Source of the DNA: Bin87 sp963663945
GTDB lineage: Bacteria > Chloroflexota > Dehalococcoidia > Lucifugimonadales > UBA3495
Direction: 5' to 3'
DNA length: 64,000 nucleotides
NCBI GenBank assembly: GCA_963663945.1
Contig: OY760687.1
Coordinates: 3,844,001-3,908,000, forward strand
Shown: positions 34,733 through 44,017 of the stretch, piece after piece
Position numbering within the stretch: the stretch's first letter is position 1
Layout: the number at the start of each line of letters is the position of its first letter
Made by a program: the position numbers and the translations under genes
The notes under the pieces: generated by a model
What the model saw: only the letters and a program-made list of their open reading frames with translations
Databases searched by the model: none
What the model was told of the DNA's origin: nothing

Positions 34733-35557
34733 CTACGGCGCTTGCAGCATGGGCCAGAATGTGGCCGCCGCTCCGCCCATCATCCAGTCGAGGTCTTCGG
34801 CGGAGACCCAGGGCAAAGCCGTCTTGCCCAGCTCAACTTGGCCAATGAAGCCGCCGGCGCGGGACGATGGGAAATTGGAGCCCCACATCATACGGCGCGG
34901 CGTGAAGGCCTCGATGACGCGGCGGAACAGGTCTTTCTCGTCGTCGGACAGTTCGGCGTAGGGCCCCAGGCTGGTGCTGGAGTAGCGGAGGTGGGCGTTG
35001 GGCAGACTGGCCAACTCCTCCAGGGCAGTGGTCATGCCCGCCTTGTCGGCGGAATTGCTCCAGCCGGCGAAGTGGTCGGGAGCGAACTGGACGTTGGGGT
35101 GTCGCGCGCCGATGTTGCGCATGCGGTTGACCCGGTCGGCCGTTCCACCGCCGCCGATGGAGATGGGGATGCCCAGCGATTCAGCGCGGTCCCACAGGGC
35201 GTCGCAACTAGGGTCGTCGGGCTCGGCCGGGCTCTGCAGACGGACCCCCCACATGCCGCGCTCATTGGTCCAGTAGGAGAGTCTGTCGGCGGCATCGTCC
35301 GCCGCAGGGTCGAGGATGCCGACGGCGACGGTGCGAGGGGCGTACTGCAGGGCGCTGTCGCACTGGTAGGAGTTGTCGAGGCCGTAGGTGCCGTTGGGCT
35401 GCACCAAGGTGGCGCATTCCACGCCGGCAGAGTCCATCTCCTTGATCAGGTCCTCAACGTTGTTGCTGACCTCGAGAGACCAGCCGCTGGCGTCGGGATG
35501 CAGGGGGTGTGCGTTCCGGTCGCTGCTGACCACGTGGGTGTGGGTGTCGATGATCAT
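34733..35557 (-). CDS. Amidohydrolase family protein (amidohydrolase 2)
   Basis: 274 residues from the ATG at 35557, with AAGGAG at a good distance upstream. The N-terminal metal motif is IIDTHTHV at residues 2-9; FAPDHFAGW carries the mid-barrel His; and MMWGSNFPSS near the C-terminus holds the region of the acidic residue, here Asn rather than Asp. This is the TIM-barrel group that includes decarboxylases and lactone hydrolases. It lies 44 bases upstream of the molybdoenzyme and 77 bases downstream of the MetE-like gene on the same strand. Confidence 0.88.
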   Translation of the reverse strand: MIIDTHTHVVSSDRNAHPLHPDASGWSLEVSNNVEDLIKEMDSAGVECATLVQPNGTYGLDNSYQCDSALQYAPRTVAVGILDPAADDAADRLSYWTNERGMWGVRLQSPAEPDDPSCDALWDRAESLGIPISIGGGGTADRVNRMRNIGARHPNVQFAPDHFAGWSNSADKAGMTTALEELASLPNAHLRYSSTSLGPYAELSDDEKDLFRRVIEAFTPRRMMWGSNFPSSRAGGFIGQVELGKTALPWVSAEDLDWMMGGAAATFWPMLQAP

Positions 35558-35633
35558 GGGTGCCACTCCTTGAGGGATTGTCCGCAACGGGACGATGCCA
35601 ATCTTACGGCATCATGCGCGCGATGGGCGGCCT

Positions 35634-36779
35634 TCAGAAAAGTTCCCGGCTGGCGATATCCGCGCCCTCGTGCATGGCACGGAGCTTGAGCCAGACGATG
35701 CCGGCCTCCACGCGGTTGGAGCCGGCGCTGGTGTCAAACCCGCAGTCGGTTCCGGCCAGCACCTGCGTGGGGTCGCCTCCCGCGGCGGCCACGGCCTGGT
35801 GCAGGCGGTCGGCTATGAGTCGAGGATGCTCCACGTAGTTGGTCTTGGTGTCGATGACGCCGGCGACGAGCAGCATCCCCTCGGGCAGTGGGCGGTCGCG
35901 GTACACGCGGTGCTCGTGGGCGTGGCGCGGGTTGGCCATCTCCATGACCAGCGCGCCGACGTTGGCCTCGTAGAGCAGGTCGACGATGTCCTCCAGCGGC
36001 ACGTCGTACTGGTGCGGGCCCTCGCTGTTGCCCCAGCAGACGTGCAGCCGCACCCGGTCCCGGGGGATGTTGGCCAGGGCGTGGTTGATGGCGCGGATGT
36101 GCAGCGTCACGACGTCCCGGAAGGCCGACAGAGGTTCGTCCTGGTAGGAGATGTGCCGCTCCATGGCCAGGTCGGGGCAGTCCAACTGCAGGGTCAGCCC
36201 ATTGGCGACGATGATCTCGTATTCCTTGCGCAACTCCTCGGCCAGCGCGAAGACGTAATCCTCGTGGCTGTCGTAGTAGCGGTTGGCGAGGGTGAGGGCG
36301 ACGATACCCGGCGACGCGGCGGTCATGAAAAGGTCTGACGGCTGGCTGTCGGCGGAACCCACCGCATCAAGGAACTCCCGGCATTCCCGTTCGACCAGGT
36401 CCAGCCGCTCGTAGGCCAGCGGGCCCACGCAGGTGGGAACGTCGCGCATCAGTTGCACCACGCGGGGTCGCGCCAACCCCGGGAACTCGTTTTGGTCCCG
36501 GTGGCCGCGACGGGTCCAGGAACCGCCGAAGCCGGACATCCGCTGGGTGACGTAGGTGGAGAAGCTGACCCGGGACTGCTCCCCGTTGTTGATGACATCG
36601 ACGCCGGCGTCCATCTGTGCTGCGACGACTCCGGTGGTGGCCTCGCGGGAAGCGGTATACAGAGCCTCTTCGTCCGCTGCCTCGCCCTGCGACAAGGAGC
36701 CAAGCATTGCCACCAGCCCTTCCGGGCGGGGCAGGCTGCCGGTGTGGGTGGTCAGGATGCGAGTTTCGCTGCGTTTCAT
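35634..36779 (-). CDS. Cobalamin-independent methionine synthase II family protein (MetE C-domain-like)
   Basis: 381 residues, corresponding to the catalytic C-terminal half of MetE. It begins with TTHTGSLPRP. The zinc-binding set is visible as LHVCWGN (His and Cys), MEMANPRH (Glu) and GTDCGFD (Cys). Stand-alone proteins of this group transfer methyl groups or cleave related substrates rather than necessarily making methionine; no N-terminal MetE domain is present. GAGG is somewhat far (13 bases) from the ATG. Confidence 0.9.
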   Translation of the reverse strand: MKRSETRILTTHTGSLPRPEGLVAMLGSLSQGEAADEEALYTASREATTGVVAAQMDAGVDVINNGEQSRVSFSTYVTQRMSGFGGSWTRRGHRDQNEFPGLARPRVVQLMRDVPTCVGPLAYERLDLVERECREFLDAVGSADSQPSDLFMTAASPGIVALTLANRYYDSHEDYVFALAEELRKEYEIIVANGLTLQLDCPDLAMERHISYQDEPLSAFRDVVTLHIRAINHALANIPRDRVRLHVCWGNSEGPHQYDVPLEDIVDLLYEANVGALVMEMANPRHAHEHRVYRDRPLPEGMLLVAGVIDTKTNYVEHPRLIADRLHQAVAAAGGDPTQVLAGTDCGFDTSAGSNRVEAGIVWLKLRAMHEGADIASRELF

Positions 36780-36950
36780 GGGCGGTTTGCACCTCGAGTG
36801 GGCGGATCCATCAATGGCGTTTCCGACCAGGCGATGGGCCAGGCGAGACGATGGCCGGGGCGGGTATGCGCGCCGAAACCCGGTCCGGATTCAGTTGACA
36901 AAGATGGCCGTTCGGAAGTGATTTGCGGCGAAACCGGCCCATTGCCCATG

Positions 36951-36979
36951 TTGCTCAATCGGGCCACGGCGAATATTAT
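36951..36979 (+). promoter_or_regulatory. Candidate sigma-70-type promoter for dodecin
   Basis: TTGCTC at 36951-36956 and TATTAT at 36974-36979 are separated by exactly 17 bases. The predicted transcript would have a leader of about 55 bases before the dodecin ATG at 37042. Seen in sequence; activity is inferred. Confidence 0.45.
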
Positions 36980-37041
36980 ACTTGGGCGCGAATACTGAAA
37001 GCGCGAAAGCTACAAAACCCTCAATCATAACGGAGTGAGAA

Positions 37042-37275
37042 ATGGCAGTCGGAAGTACTTACAAAGTAGTCGAGCTGGTGGGATCCTCCAGCACCAACAT
37101 CCAGGAGGCCGTAGACGGCGCGATAGCGCGGGCGGCCCAGACGATCCGCAACCTGGACTGGTTCGAGGTGAAGGAAATCCGCGGCACCATCGCCGACGGA
37201 AAGGCCAACTGGTACCAGGTCAAGGTGGGCGTTGGGTTCCGCGTGGATGGCGGTGAAGACATCCGCGAAGACTAG
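37042..37275 (+). CDS. Dodecin
   Basis: 77 residues, the usual size of this dodecameric flavin-storage protein. VYKVVELVGSS-like start (TYKVVELVGSSSTNIQ), SIDEAI-type helix (EAVDGAIARAAQTI), LDWFEVKEIRG with the flavin-stacking Trp, then YQVKVGVGFRVD. GGAG before the ATG. Dodecin binds riboflavin or FMN and limits free-flavin damage, which fits a genome rich in flavin-dependent oxygenases. It is monocistronic, followed by a hairpin. Confidence 0.96.
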   Translation: MAVGSTYKVVELVGSSSTNIQEAVDGAIARAAQTIRNLDWFEVKEIRGTIADGKANWYQVKVGVGFRVDGGEDIRED

Positions 37276-37303
37276 GTTCACCCGGTTTCCCTTGTTGGAT
37301 ATG

Positions 37304-37330
37304 GCGCCCGCCACCATCAGTGGCGGGCGC
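37304..37330 (+). terminator. GC-rich hairpin after dodecin
   Basis: GCGCCCGCCAC at 37304-37314 pairs perfectly with GTGGCGGGCGC at 37320-37330 around a 5-base loop, 28 bases after the dodecin stop. The T-run is poor (GTATTC), so termination is likely but not certain. Confidence 0.6.
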
Positions 37331-37490
37331 GTATTCGGCTTGCGGGTGACGTCCAGCCCGGGAGCATTGATGTCCGGGTCTTATGCGTGGCACCATTCGA
37401 CCGACGATTTTTTCCATCGGTCAGAAACAACGCTGATGGATAAGCCTCCCTTCTGCGGGTGATGTCCCGAGCCACCGTTGCCGCCAACCC

Positions 37491-39473
37491 ATGCTTTTCG
37501 CATCCGACATCAGCAAAGCCTATTCTGAACGGACGCTGTTCGGCGGGTTGAACCTCTCCATGGCGGCTGGCGACCGCATTGCGCTCATCGGCGCCAACGG
37601 TTCGGGGAAGACGACGCTCCTCGACATTCTCGCCGGCGATACTCTGCCGGATTCCGGCTCCATCTCCGGTCGTCGCAGCACGACGGTGGGATACCTCAAG
37701 CAGGAGCCGGGGTCATTCGCGAACCGGTCACTGCTCGAGGAGGTGCTCAACGCCGACTGGGAGGTGGTCGATCTATCTGGCCGGATAGCCGATGCGAGGG
37801 ATGCTCTGTCCTCGACCACCGACCCGGCGCAACAGCGCGAATTGATGGACCGGCTCTCGCAACTCGACGCCCAGTTGGAAGCCGCCGGCGGCGCCGACCG
37901 CGACCACGAGGCGAAGGCGATCCTGTCCGGCCTGGGCTTCAAGGATAGCGACTTCTCGCGCGGCATGCTGGAGTTCAGCGGGGGCTGGATCATGCGGGCG
38001 GAGCTGGCCCGGTTGCTGTTCAGAAACCCGGATCTCCTGCTGCTGGACGAGCCAACGAACCACCTGGACCTTGAGGCCAATCTGTGGTTCGAGAAGTACC
38101 TCTCGTCGTTCCCCGGTGGAGTGGTCATAACGTCCCACGACCGCGCATTCCTGAACCAGGTCGCCAACCGGATCCTGGCCATCGAGCCGGGCGAGGCGGT
38201 GCATCATCACGGCAACTACGACGGTTATCTGGTCGCCCGGGAACGCGCGCTGGAGATCAAGCAGGCTGCCGCCGCCCGGCAGGAACGCGAGATCCAGCGG
38301 CAGATGCGCTTTGTCGAACGTTTCCGGTACAAGGCGACCAAGGCGAGGCAGGTGCAGAGCCGCCTGAAGCAACTGGACAAGATCGAGGTCATTGAACTGC
38401 CCCGGGCGACCCGCAAGGTCAACTACTCGTTCCCGGAGCCTCCGCGCAGCGGTTCCGACATCATCAGGCTCGACCAAGTGGATAAATCCTACGGCGAAAA
38501 CGTGGTCTATCGCGGTCTGAACCTGACGCTGGAGCGCGGCGATCGCGTCGCACTGGTCGGCCCGAACGGAGCCGGCAAAACAACGTTGCTGAAAATCCTG
38601 GCCGGCGTGTTGCCCATTGAGCAGGGCGAACGCCGGCTCGGCCACAACGTGATCACCGCGTACTACGCGCAGCACGTCCTTGACCAGCTGCACCCCGACA
38701 ACACCGCCCTGGGAGAATTATGGGAGGCGGCGCCAGCCGAGTCGGAGCAGAGCCTGCGCACCATCCTGGGCGGGTTCTTGTTCAGCGGCGACGACATCCT
38801 GAAACCAATCTCGGTGCTGTCCGGCGGCGAAAAGGCGCGGGTTGCGCTGGCCAAGCTGCTCCTGCAACCCAGCAATTTCCTGCTGATGGACGAGCCGACC
38901 AACCACCTGGACATCACCTCCCGCGAGATCCTAGCCGATGCCCTCGGCGACTACCAGGGCTCCATTTGCCTGGTCACTCACGACCGCACCCTGATCCGGC
39001 AGGTGGCGAACAAGATCATCGAGATCGACGGAGGGTTGCCCCGGGTGTACCCCGGCGACTACGACGGCTATCTGTATCGCAAGCAGCAGGAGGCGGAGAC
39101 CAAACCTGCGGCTTTGGTTGCCGACGTGGACCTTGGTATCGCTCCGGAAAAAGCCTCAACCAGGGGAAGGTCGCGGCGTCCCCTCAGCGCCAAAGAGGAA
39201 GAGCAGCGAGCCCTGAGCCGAAAGGCCCGCCAACTGGCGACACGCATTGACGAGATCGGCGCGGCCATCACCGAGCGCGAGGCAATGACGTCGGAACTGG
39301 AAGCCTTGTTCGCCAACCCCGAGCAATTCGAGGACCGTACACAGTTGGAGGACACGGGCCAGCGGTATCGCCTCCTCAAGGAGGAGGAGCAGTCGCTGTG
39401 GGACGAGTGGGAGCGGCTGTCGCTGGAAGCCGAGGACGTGGACCAGACGTTGACAGCTCTCAAAGGCAGCTGA
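37491..39473 (+). CDS. ABC-F family ATP-binding protein
   Basis: 660 residues with two ABC ATPase domains and no membrane part. Walker A GANGSGKTT at 34-42 and GPNGAGKTT in the second half; signatures EFSGGWIMR and LSGGEKAR; Walker B LLLDEPTNHLDLE and LLMDEPTNHLDIT. The inter-domain linker holds RYKATKARQVQSRLKQLDKIE, the ribosome-contacting extension, and the C-terminus is a coiled coil. ABC-F proteins act on the ribosome (translation restart, drug protection). The Uup/YheS-like layout suggests a housekeeping role. Confidence 0.95.
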   Translation: MLFASDISKAYSERTLFGGLNLSMAAGDRIALIGANGSGKTTLLDILAGDTLPDSGSISGRRSTTVGYLKQEPGSFANRSLLEEVLNADWEVVDLSGRIADARDALSSTTDPAQQRELMDRLSQLDAQLEAAGGADRDHEAKAILSGLGFKDSDFSRGMLEFSGGWIMRAELARLLFRNPDLLLLDEPTNHLDLEANLWFEKYLSSFPGGVVITSHDRAFLNQVANRILAIEPGEAVHHHGNYDGYLVARERALEIKQAAAARQEREIQRQMRFVERFRYKATKARQVQSRLKQLDKIEVIELPRATRKVNYSFPEPPRSGSDIIRLDQVDKSYGENVVYRGLNLTLERGDRVALVGPNGAGKTTLLKILAGVLPIEQGERRLGHNVITAYYAQHVLDQLHPDNTALGELWEAAPAESEQSLRTILGGFLFSGDDILKPISVLSGGEKARVALAKLLLQPSNFLLMDEPTNHLDITSREILADALGDYQGSICLVTHDRTLIRQVANKIIEIDGGLPRVYPGDYDGYLYRKQQEAETKPAALVADVDLGIAPEKASTRGRSRRPLSAKEEEQRALSRKARQLATRIDEIGAAITEREAMTSELEALFANPEQFEDRTQLEDTGQRYRLLKEEEQSLWDEWERLSLEAEDVDQTLTALKGS

Positions 39474-39504
39474 CGGCAGGGCTATCTTCAGGGGCCAAAC
39501 CGTC

Positions 39505-39524
39505 GGCGCACGGCCCGGTGCGCC
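39505..39524. terminator. Short hairpin between convergent ABC-F and SDR genes
   Basis: GGCGCAC pairs with GTGCGCC around a 6-base loop. There is no T-run; position between convergent stops is the main support. Confidence 0.3.
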
Positions 39525-39561
39525 CTTGACCTTGTGCGTGACTTGACGGGCAAGGGCAGGA

Positions 39562-40383
39562 CTACGCGTCCCCCGGGGACCAGATCCAGTACCGGGAAAC
39601 CGCGCCGGCGTCCACCCGCAGGTCGAAACCGGTGATCATCTCCGCGTCGTCGGATGCCAGGAACACCGCAGCCTTGCCGTAGTGCGAGGGGCTGGGGAGC
39701 TTGAGCAGAGGTGCGCCTCGGCTGGCGTCGGGGAGTAGTCCCGCCGCGCGCTGACCCAGGCGGGGTCCCGGCCAATCCACTCCCCATCGTTCGGCCCGCT
39801 CGCGTCCCTCAGACTGGTCGGTAGCGGTTGGGGTCAGGCTGTTGACCCGGATGCCGTATGCGGACAACTCCATGGCCACCGAGCGGGTGAAGTTGAGCAT
39901 TCCGCCCTTGGCCGTGCCGTAGCCGACGTTGCCCGGCTCGCCCTGGTGCCCGGCGGTGGAGATGATGTTGATGATGTTGCCCTTGCGTTCCTGCTGGATC
40001 ATCAGATGGGCCACATGCTTGGTGAACAGGAACGCGCCGGTCAGGATGATGTCGGTCTGGCGTCGCCACTCGTCCAGCGGCATGTTCAGCACGCCCTTGA
40101 AGTTGAACTGGGCCGCGCCGTTCACCAGGATGTCCACCCCGCCGAACCGGTCCGTAGCCTGGGCTATGGCGGCGAGTGCCTGCTCCTCGTCGGTCACGTC
40201 GCATGCCACGCCGATAGCGTCGTGGCCCTCGGCGACGATGGCCGCGGCGCACTTCTGGGCCATCTCTTCCCGGATATCGACGCAGACGAGGTTGGCTCCC
40301 TCGCGAGCCAACTCCTCGGCGATGCCGCCCATGATGTTGGGACTGGTGCCGGTCACCAGCGCCGTTTTGCCTTCGAGTTTCAA
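39562..40383 (-). CDS. SDR family oxidoreductase
   Basis: 273 residues from a TTG at 40383 with GAGG 8 bases upstream. The cofactor loop is TGTSPNIMGG, a non-standard spacing; the NNAG motif appears as NGAA, the catalytic motif as YGTAK, and the end as ITGFDLRVDAGA. It lies downstream of the Rieske beta subunit on the same strand, so it could be the dihydrodiol dehydrogenase that follows ring hydroxylation. A repeat hairpin (40428-40518) separates them, and co-transcription is uncertain. Confidence 0.88.
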   Translation of the reverse strand: MKLEGKTALVTGTSPNIMGGIAEELAREGANLVCVDIREEMAQKCAAAIVAEGHDAIGVACDVTDEEQALAAIAQATDRFGGVDILVNGAAQFNFKGVLNMPLDEWRRQTDIILTGAFLFTKHVAHLMIQQERKGNIINIISTAGHQGEPGNVGYGTAKGGMLNFTRSVAMELSAYGIRVNSLTPTATDQSEGRERAERWGVDWPGPRLGQRAAGLLPDASRGAPLLKLPSPSHYGKAAVFLASDDAEMITGFDLRVDAGAVSRYWIWSPGDA

Positions 40384-40427
40384 ACGTCAACCTCTACCGC
40401 ATGGGATGAAGATGGCTGCGGCCGTCT

Positions 40428-40518
40428 GTCAGAATCAGGATTTACCGGATTTTAAGATTTTCAGGATTACAGTCCCCAATCTTGGTAATCCTATAATCCT
40501 GTCAATCCTGATTCTGAC
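40428..40518. repeat. Inverted-repeat hairpin element, GTCAGAATCAGG family
   Basis: Begins GTCAGAATCAGGATTTACC and ends AATCCTGATTCTGAC, 91 bases, the shortest copy of the family here. Located between the Rieske beta gene and the SDR. Confidence 0.85.
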
Positions 40519-40534
40519 GAAATCGCCCATCGGA

Positions 40535-41029
40535 TCAGAAGATTATGCTGACCGCGCCGTGCCAGGACAGGGCCTCTAAATCCAGCACCGCCCGGCGGTG
40601 CGCGATTTTGAAATCCCCGCCATCTCGCCGCAGGACGTAGTCGATGCTTCCGACGTATGGCGCTCCCTCGCCGGCGCGGAACCGGTACACCAGCACGTTG
40701 GAGTTCACCGATAGCTCGCCGTTGTCGGTTTCCCTCACGCGCACGTTGGAAATGAACCGTCGGGTGCGCGACCACGGATACTCGCGGTGGGCATGGCGAC
40801 TGTTCAGTCGTACCGCCCGGGCGCGCAGACGGGTGATGTCGTCGTCGATGAACACCAGGTCGCGCTTGGGATCGCCGTCGGGCAGGTCGGTGGTGGGGAC
40901 CACGTAGCGGGCGTCCTCGGTGAACAGGTCCACCCAGTCGTCCAGGAGCCAGTCATCCAAGAACGCCGCCTCTCGGAAAAGAAAGTCCTCGACCTGCTCG
41001 CGCAAAGTGGGTTGGTTGGTGGTGGTCAT
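40535..41029 (-). CDS. Aromatic-ring-hydroxylating dioxygenase beta subunit
   Basis: 164 residues, SnoaL/NTF2-like cone fold typical of the small subunit: FLFREAAFLDDWLLDDWVDLFTED at the N-terminus, then the RRFISNVRVRE strand and SNVLVYRFR. Structural partner of the Rieske alpha subunit encoded just upstream (22 bases between genes). GGGTGA precedes the ATG. Confidence 0.93.
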   Translation of the reverse strand: MTTTNQPTLREQVEDFLFREAAFLDDWLLDDWVDLFTEDARYVVPTTDLPDGDPKRDLVFIDDDITRLRARAVRLNSRHAHREYPWSRTRRFISNVRVRETDNGELSVNSNVLVYRFRAGEGAPYVGSIDYVLRRDGGDFKIAHRRAVLDLEALSWHGAVSIIF

Positions 41030-41051
41030 GGTTCACCCGATGGCCCGAGGG

Positions 41052-42377
41052 TCAGTCATCATCTGCCAGAGCCAGGGCGGCCTCGGCTTCCTCGACGGGC
41101 GCATCCTGCACGTTGGTGTGAGTCAGGCCCTGCATGTTGGCGTGCCACTGCCGCCAGAACCCGCGCATCTGGAGTTCATCGGTCGATTTGGCAGGCCGGA
41201 GCATGCCCCGGGAGATGTCGGACCACTCGGTTTCGGTGGCGCGGAACCCGATCTGGCACGATTCCAATGCTTCGACGTCGTCGGGAGTGGCGAAGCCACC
41301 GGGGCCCAGGAAGGTCAGGAAGCTGTCCAGGCGGGTGGCCAGCATCGATTCCGATTCCTCGCGCGGAGCCAGGTGCCAGGCGGTGACCTCCATGTTGTCG
41401 GGGGCCAACGGCTCGAAATACCTGACGGTGATGGCCATGATGTCGTTGATCACCAGGTTGGGATAGATGATCAGGTTGCGGGAGGTATCGGCCATGCGGA
41501 AGGTGCGCTCTTCACCGTACTTGTCCACCAGCCGCTGGCGGACCTGCGCGATGGGCTCCCTGGCCTCCTCGCCGAACAGCGGGTGCCAGTGGGCGATGGG
41601 CCGGCCGCTGCGCACCGGCGATTCGATCACGCAGTGGCCGTTGCCCAGGGCTCTCGCTTTGCCCACGATGCGGGAAGATGCCGTCTGGCCGCTGTCGTCG
41701 GAACCCAGGCCGCTGATGTAGTCCAGGTAAGTCTGGTGCGTTGGGACCAAGTGGTAGCCATCGAGGCTGTTTTCGACGAGGAGCTTCCAGTTGGCCTTCA
41801 TGGTGTACTTGTTCGAGCCCGCGACCATCCGCATGCCTTCCTCGGCTTGATCCACGATCAGGTCGAGGTACTCTCGGGCGTCGGCCAGATAGGTGACCAG
41901 GTCTTCGGCGTAGGGGTTGAAGTTGACGAAGTAGAAGCCGCGATAGCTTTCCACCCGCGGCGGTTCCTTCAGGCCGAGCTCTTCGCGGTCGAAGTTTGGG
42001 CCGTAGGCTTCCTGGTCCGGAACACCGATCAACTCACCGTTGGTGTTGAAGGACCAGGCATGGTAGAAGCACTGCAGGACATCGGTGTTCCCCGAGTCGC
42101 GGCGGCAGATGAGCGCGCCTCGATGCGGGCAGGAATTCAGGAACACTCGTACCTGGCCGTCCCGGCCTCGGGCAAAGAACAGCGGTCGGCCGGCAATGGT
42201 GCGGCGCCGGTAGTCCCCGGGGTTCTCCACCTCAGACTCGTGCCCGAGGTAAATCCAGCAACGGCTGAAGATCTGCTCGCGTTCCAGCTGGAACAAGTCG
42301 TCGGAGGTCATGGATGACCGGTGGACCCGGAAGACTCCGCGCTGCCGGTCGTCGATGATCAGGTCTTTGATCTCCAT
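41052..42377 (-). CDS. Rieske [2Fe-2S] ring-hydroxylating dioxygenase alpha subunit
   Basis: 441 residues from the ATG at 42377, with GGGGTGA upstream. Rieske cluster ligands Cys83, His85, Cys103 and His106 (CPHRG, CFYHAW) fit the CxH-x17-CxxH pattern. The mononuclear iron site has Asp206, His209 and His214 (LDGYHLVPTH), with a late acidic ligand near LVINDIMA. It adds O2 across an aromatic or related ring, fed by ferredoxin and reductase that are not encoded nearby. It forms an operon with the beta subunit. Confidence 0.95.
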   Translation of the reverse strand: MEIKDLIIDDRQRGVFRVHRSSMTSDDLFQLEREQIFSRCWIYLGHESEVENPGDYRRRTIAGRPLFFARGRDGQVRVFLNSCPHRGALICRRDSGNTDVLQCFYHAWSFNTNGELIGVPDQEAYGPNFDREELGLKEPPRVESYRGFYFVNFNPYAEDLVTYLADAREYLDLIVDQAEEGMRMVAGSNKYTMKANWKLLVENSLDGYHLVPTHQTYLDYISGLGSDDSGQTASSRIVGKARALGNGHCVIESPVRSGRPIAHWHPLFGEEAREPIAQVRQRLVDKYGEERTFRMADTSRNLIIYPNLVINDIMAITVRYFEPLAPDNMEVTAWHLAPREESESMLATRLDSFLTFLGPGGFATPDDVEALESCQIGFRATETEWSDISRGMLRPAKSTDELQMRGFWRQWHANMQGLTHTNVQDAPVEEAEAALALADDD

Positions 42378-42692
42378 AAGTTCACCCCTATCCCCAGCGA
42401 TGCTTCGAAGGTGGTGCAAGCCTAGGGTCGTTATACGGGCCTGTCAACAAGCGACCCGGGCTCGCGCGTACACAGTTTCGTAAATCGTCAGAATCAGGAT
42501 TATCAGGATTTTCGGATTGTCAGGATTTGAACCCTTCCATGATGGAGAGTTCCCAATCCTGCCAAATCATATAATCCTGTAAATCTTGATGCTGACGTTT
42601 CTCGACCACCAACTGGGTATGCGCGAGGCAGCGCGGCGCATGGTGACCGCTCTAATGACAGGTTATGCGCTGCCGAAGCGAGGGAAGGCTTC
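42378..42692. other. Intergenic region occupied by a composite repeat
   Basis: Mostly filled by the composite hairpin at 42461-42627. No gene or clear promoter was recognised in the rest. Confidence 0.5.
42461..42627. repeat. Composite inverted repeat: outer CTCGCGCGTAC arms around a GTCAGAATCAGG hairpin
   Basis: Outer arms CTCGCGCGTACACAGTTT (42461-42478) and AACTGGGTATGCGCGAG (42611-42627) pair with two mismatches. They are variants of the TCACGCGTACCCAGTTT arms that enclose the GTCATTGCGAG cores at 27 and 46.8 kb. Inside is a GTCAGAATCAGG-type hairpin (42487-42596). Confidence 0.8.
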
Positions 42693-43454
42693 CTAAACGC
42701 CCGGCCCCCACGTTGTGCCGAAGTCGAAACGCGACGCCAACTGACCGGTGAAGGTGCTGGCGTCCTGCAGGGCCAGGTACACGGCCAGCGGGCCGATCGC
42801 GCTGGGGTCGACCCGCTCGTGCCAGTCGCGCTGCGTCCACGGGATCGCCGCCGAGCCTTCGCTGCGCAGGCCGCCGGGGCTCAGGATGTTGACGGCGATG
42901 TTGTAGTCCCGCACCTCGTCGGCCAGGCAGTAGCTGAACATGTGGACCGCCGCCTTGCTGGCGCTGTAGAGGACGCCGCCGCCCTGGTTGGGGTCGGTGG
43001 CCATCCGGGAACCGATGTTGATGATGCTGCCGCGTCGCTGCTCCATCATGGTCGGGAGCACGGCCCGGCTGCACAGGTACGGGCCGTTCACGTTGACCCG
43101 CATGAGTTGCTCCCAACGCGGGGCGTCGATATCCATGATCGTCTCGCCCAGCACCATGGAGCCGGCGTTGTTGAACAGTACGTCGATCCTGCCGTAGCGA
43201 TCAACGGCCTGCCGTACCATCTCGTTGACCTGCGCCTCGTCGGTTACGTCGCAGTCGACAGCCAGCACATCTCCGCCGGATCTCCGGATATCGTCGGTCG
43301 TTTCGGCCAGTGTTCCCGTTAGACCGGTGGGTGATTGACTGCGGGCCGAGATCACAACGCTGGCGCCTTCCGCGGCGTACGCTTTGGCTATGGCTCGCCC
43401 GAGGCCCCGGCTGGCGCCGGTGACGATCGCGACCATTCCGTCCATCTGACCCAT
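42693..43454 (-). CDS. SDR family NAD(P)-dependent oxidoreductase
   Basis: 253 residues with the canonical TGASRGLGRA cofactor motif, FNNAG, an IINIGSRMA strand and YSASK catalytic motif. The C-terminal part is shorter and less typical (TGQLASRFDFGTTW). It lies 23 bases downstream of the HEPN-like gene on the same strand. Substrate unknown; proximity to the Rieske and HpaB genes suggests a role in the same catabolic pathway. Confidence 0.92.
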   Translation of the reverse strand: MGQMDGMVAIVTGASRGLGRAIAKAYAAEGASVVISARSQSPTGLTGTLAETTDDIRRSGGDVLAVDCDVTDEAQVNEMVRQAVDRYGRIDVLFNNAGSMVLGETIMDIDAPRWEQLMRVNVNGPYLCSRAVLPTMMEQRRGSIINIGSRMATDPNQGGGVLYSASKAAVHMFSYCLADEVRDYNIAVNILSPGGLRSEGSAAIPWTQRDWHERVDPSAIGPLAVYLALQDASTFTGQLASRFDFGTTWGPGV

Positions 43455-43477
43455 GGTTTACCTTCGTCCTGCTCGCC

Positions 43478-43864
43478 TTACGGGCCAGCCAGGTTCTGAG
43501 CGTCGTCGATGTACGCGGCAGTTTCCCTTATGCGACGCTCGGTCTGAGGATTGCACCGCGCGTCGTAGAAGCATGCGCCGTGGAGTTGCCCCAAGCGGCT
43601 GAAGTAACGGCCCAGGAGCGTACGAGCTCGAGGATCCCGATGCGCCAGGGCGTCCAATTCGTCAGTAGTCCTTGCCGTGGTGACGGGCTCCTCTCCCGTG
43701 AGGGCGAGGATGAGAGCGTCGGTGGCGCGCTTGGTGGCGCACCAGGCCTTCTCCGCTGCATCGCGAACATCGCCCGCGTCAAGGCGCGCGACGGCTTGGG
43801 AATGGACCTGTCGGGCGTCGGCGAAGAGTTCTACGATGCGGTCACGGGTTGATGTGGTTGTCAC
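43478..43864 (-). CDS. HEPN-like small protein (PaREP1-type)
   Basis: 128 residues, GTG start with AGGAG about 8 bases upstream. All-helical composition; AAEKAWCATKRATDALIL resembles the PaREP1/HEPN helix, and RLGQLHG gives an R-x4-H match (Arg90, His95) as in HEPN ribonucleases. HEPN proteins often pair with MNT nucleotidyltransferases; no partner is adjacent. Two unrelated enzyme genes flank it. Assignment rests on pattern only. Confidence 0.55.
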   Translation of the reverse strand: MTTTSTRDRIVELFADARQVHSQAVARLDAGDVRDAAEKAWCATKRATDALILALTGEEPVTTARTTDELDALAHRDPRARTLLGRYFSRLGQLHGACFYDARCNPQTERRIRETAAYIDDAQNLAGP

Positions 43865-44017
43865 ATGCGGCTCCTGTATCAGCGTAGACCCATGTTACCA
43901 GTCGGGTCTCGTCCAAGAAACCAAATGATGTCTCCGTGTCACCGCGTTGGCGAAAACGCCATCGGAGCTGTGTGGAACGATTCGCGCTGCTTCTGCTGTC
44001 GATCAGGGCCGTACCGA

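Noticed and set aside
38000..38010. Apparent degenerate ABC signature FSGGW in the first domain of the ABC-F protein
   Set aside because: FSGGW is the normal form in many ABC-F proteins, so it is not unusual.
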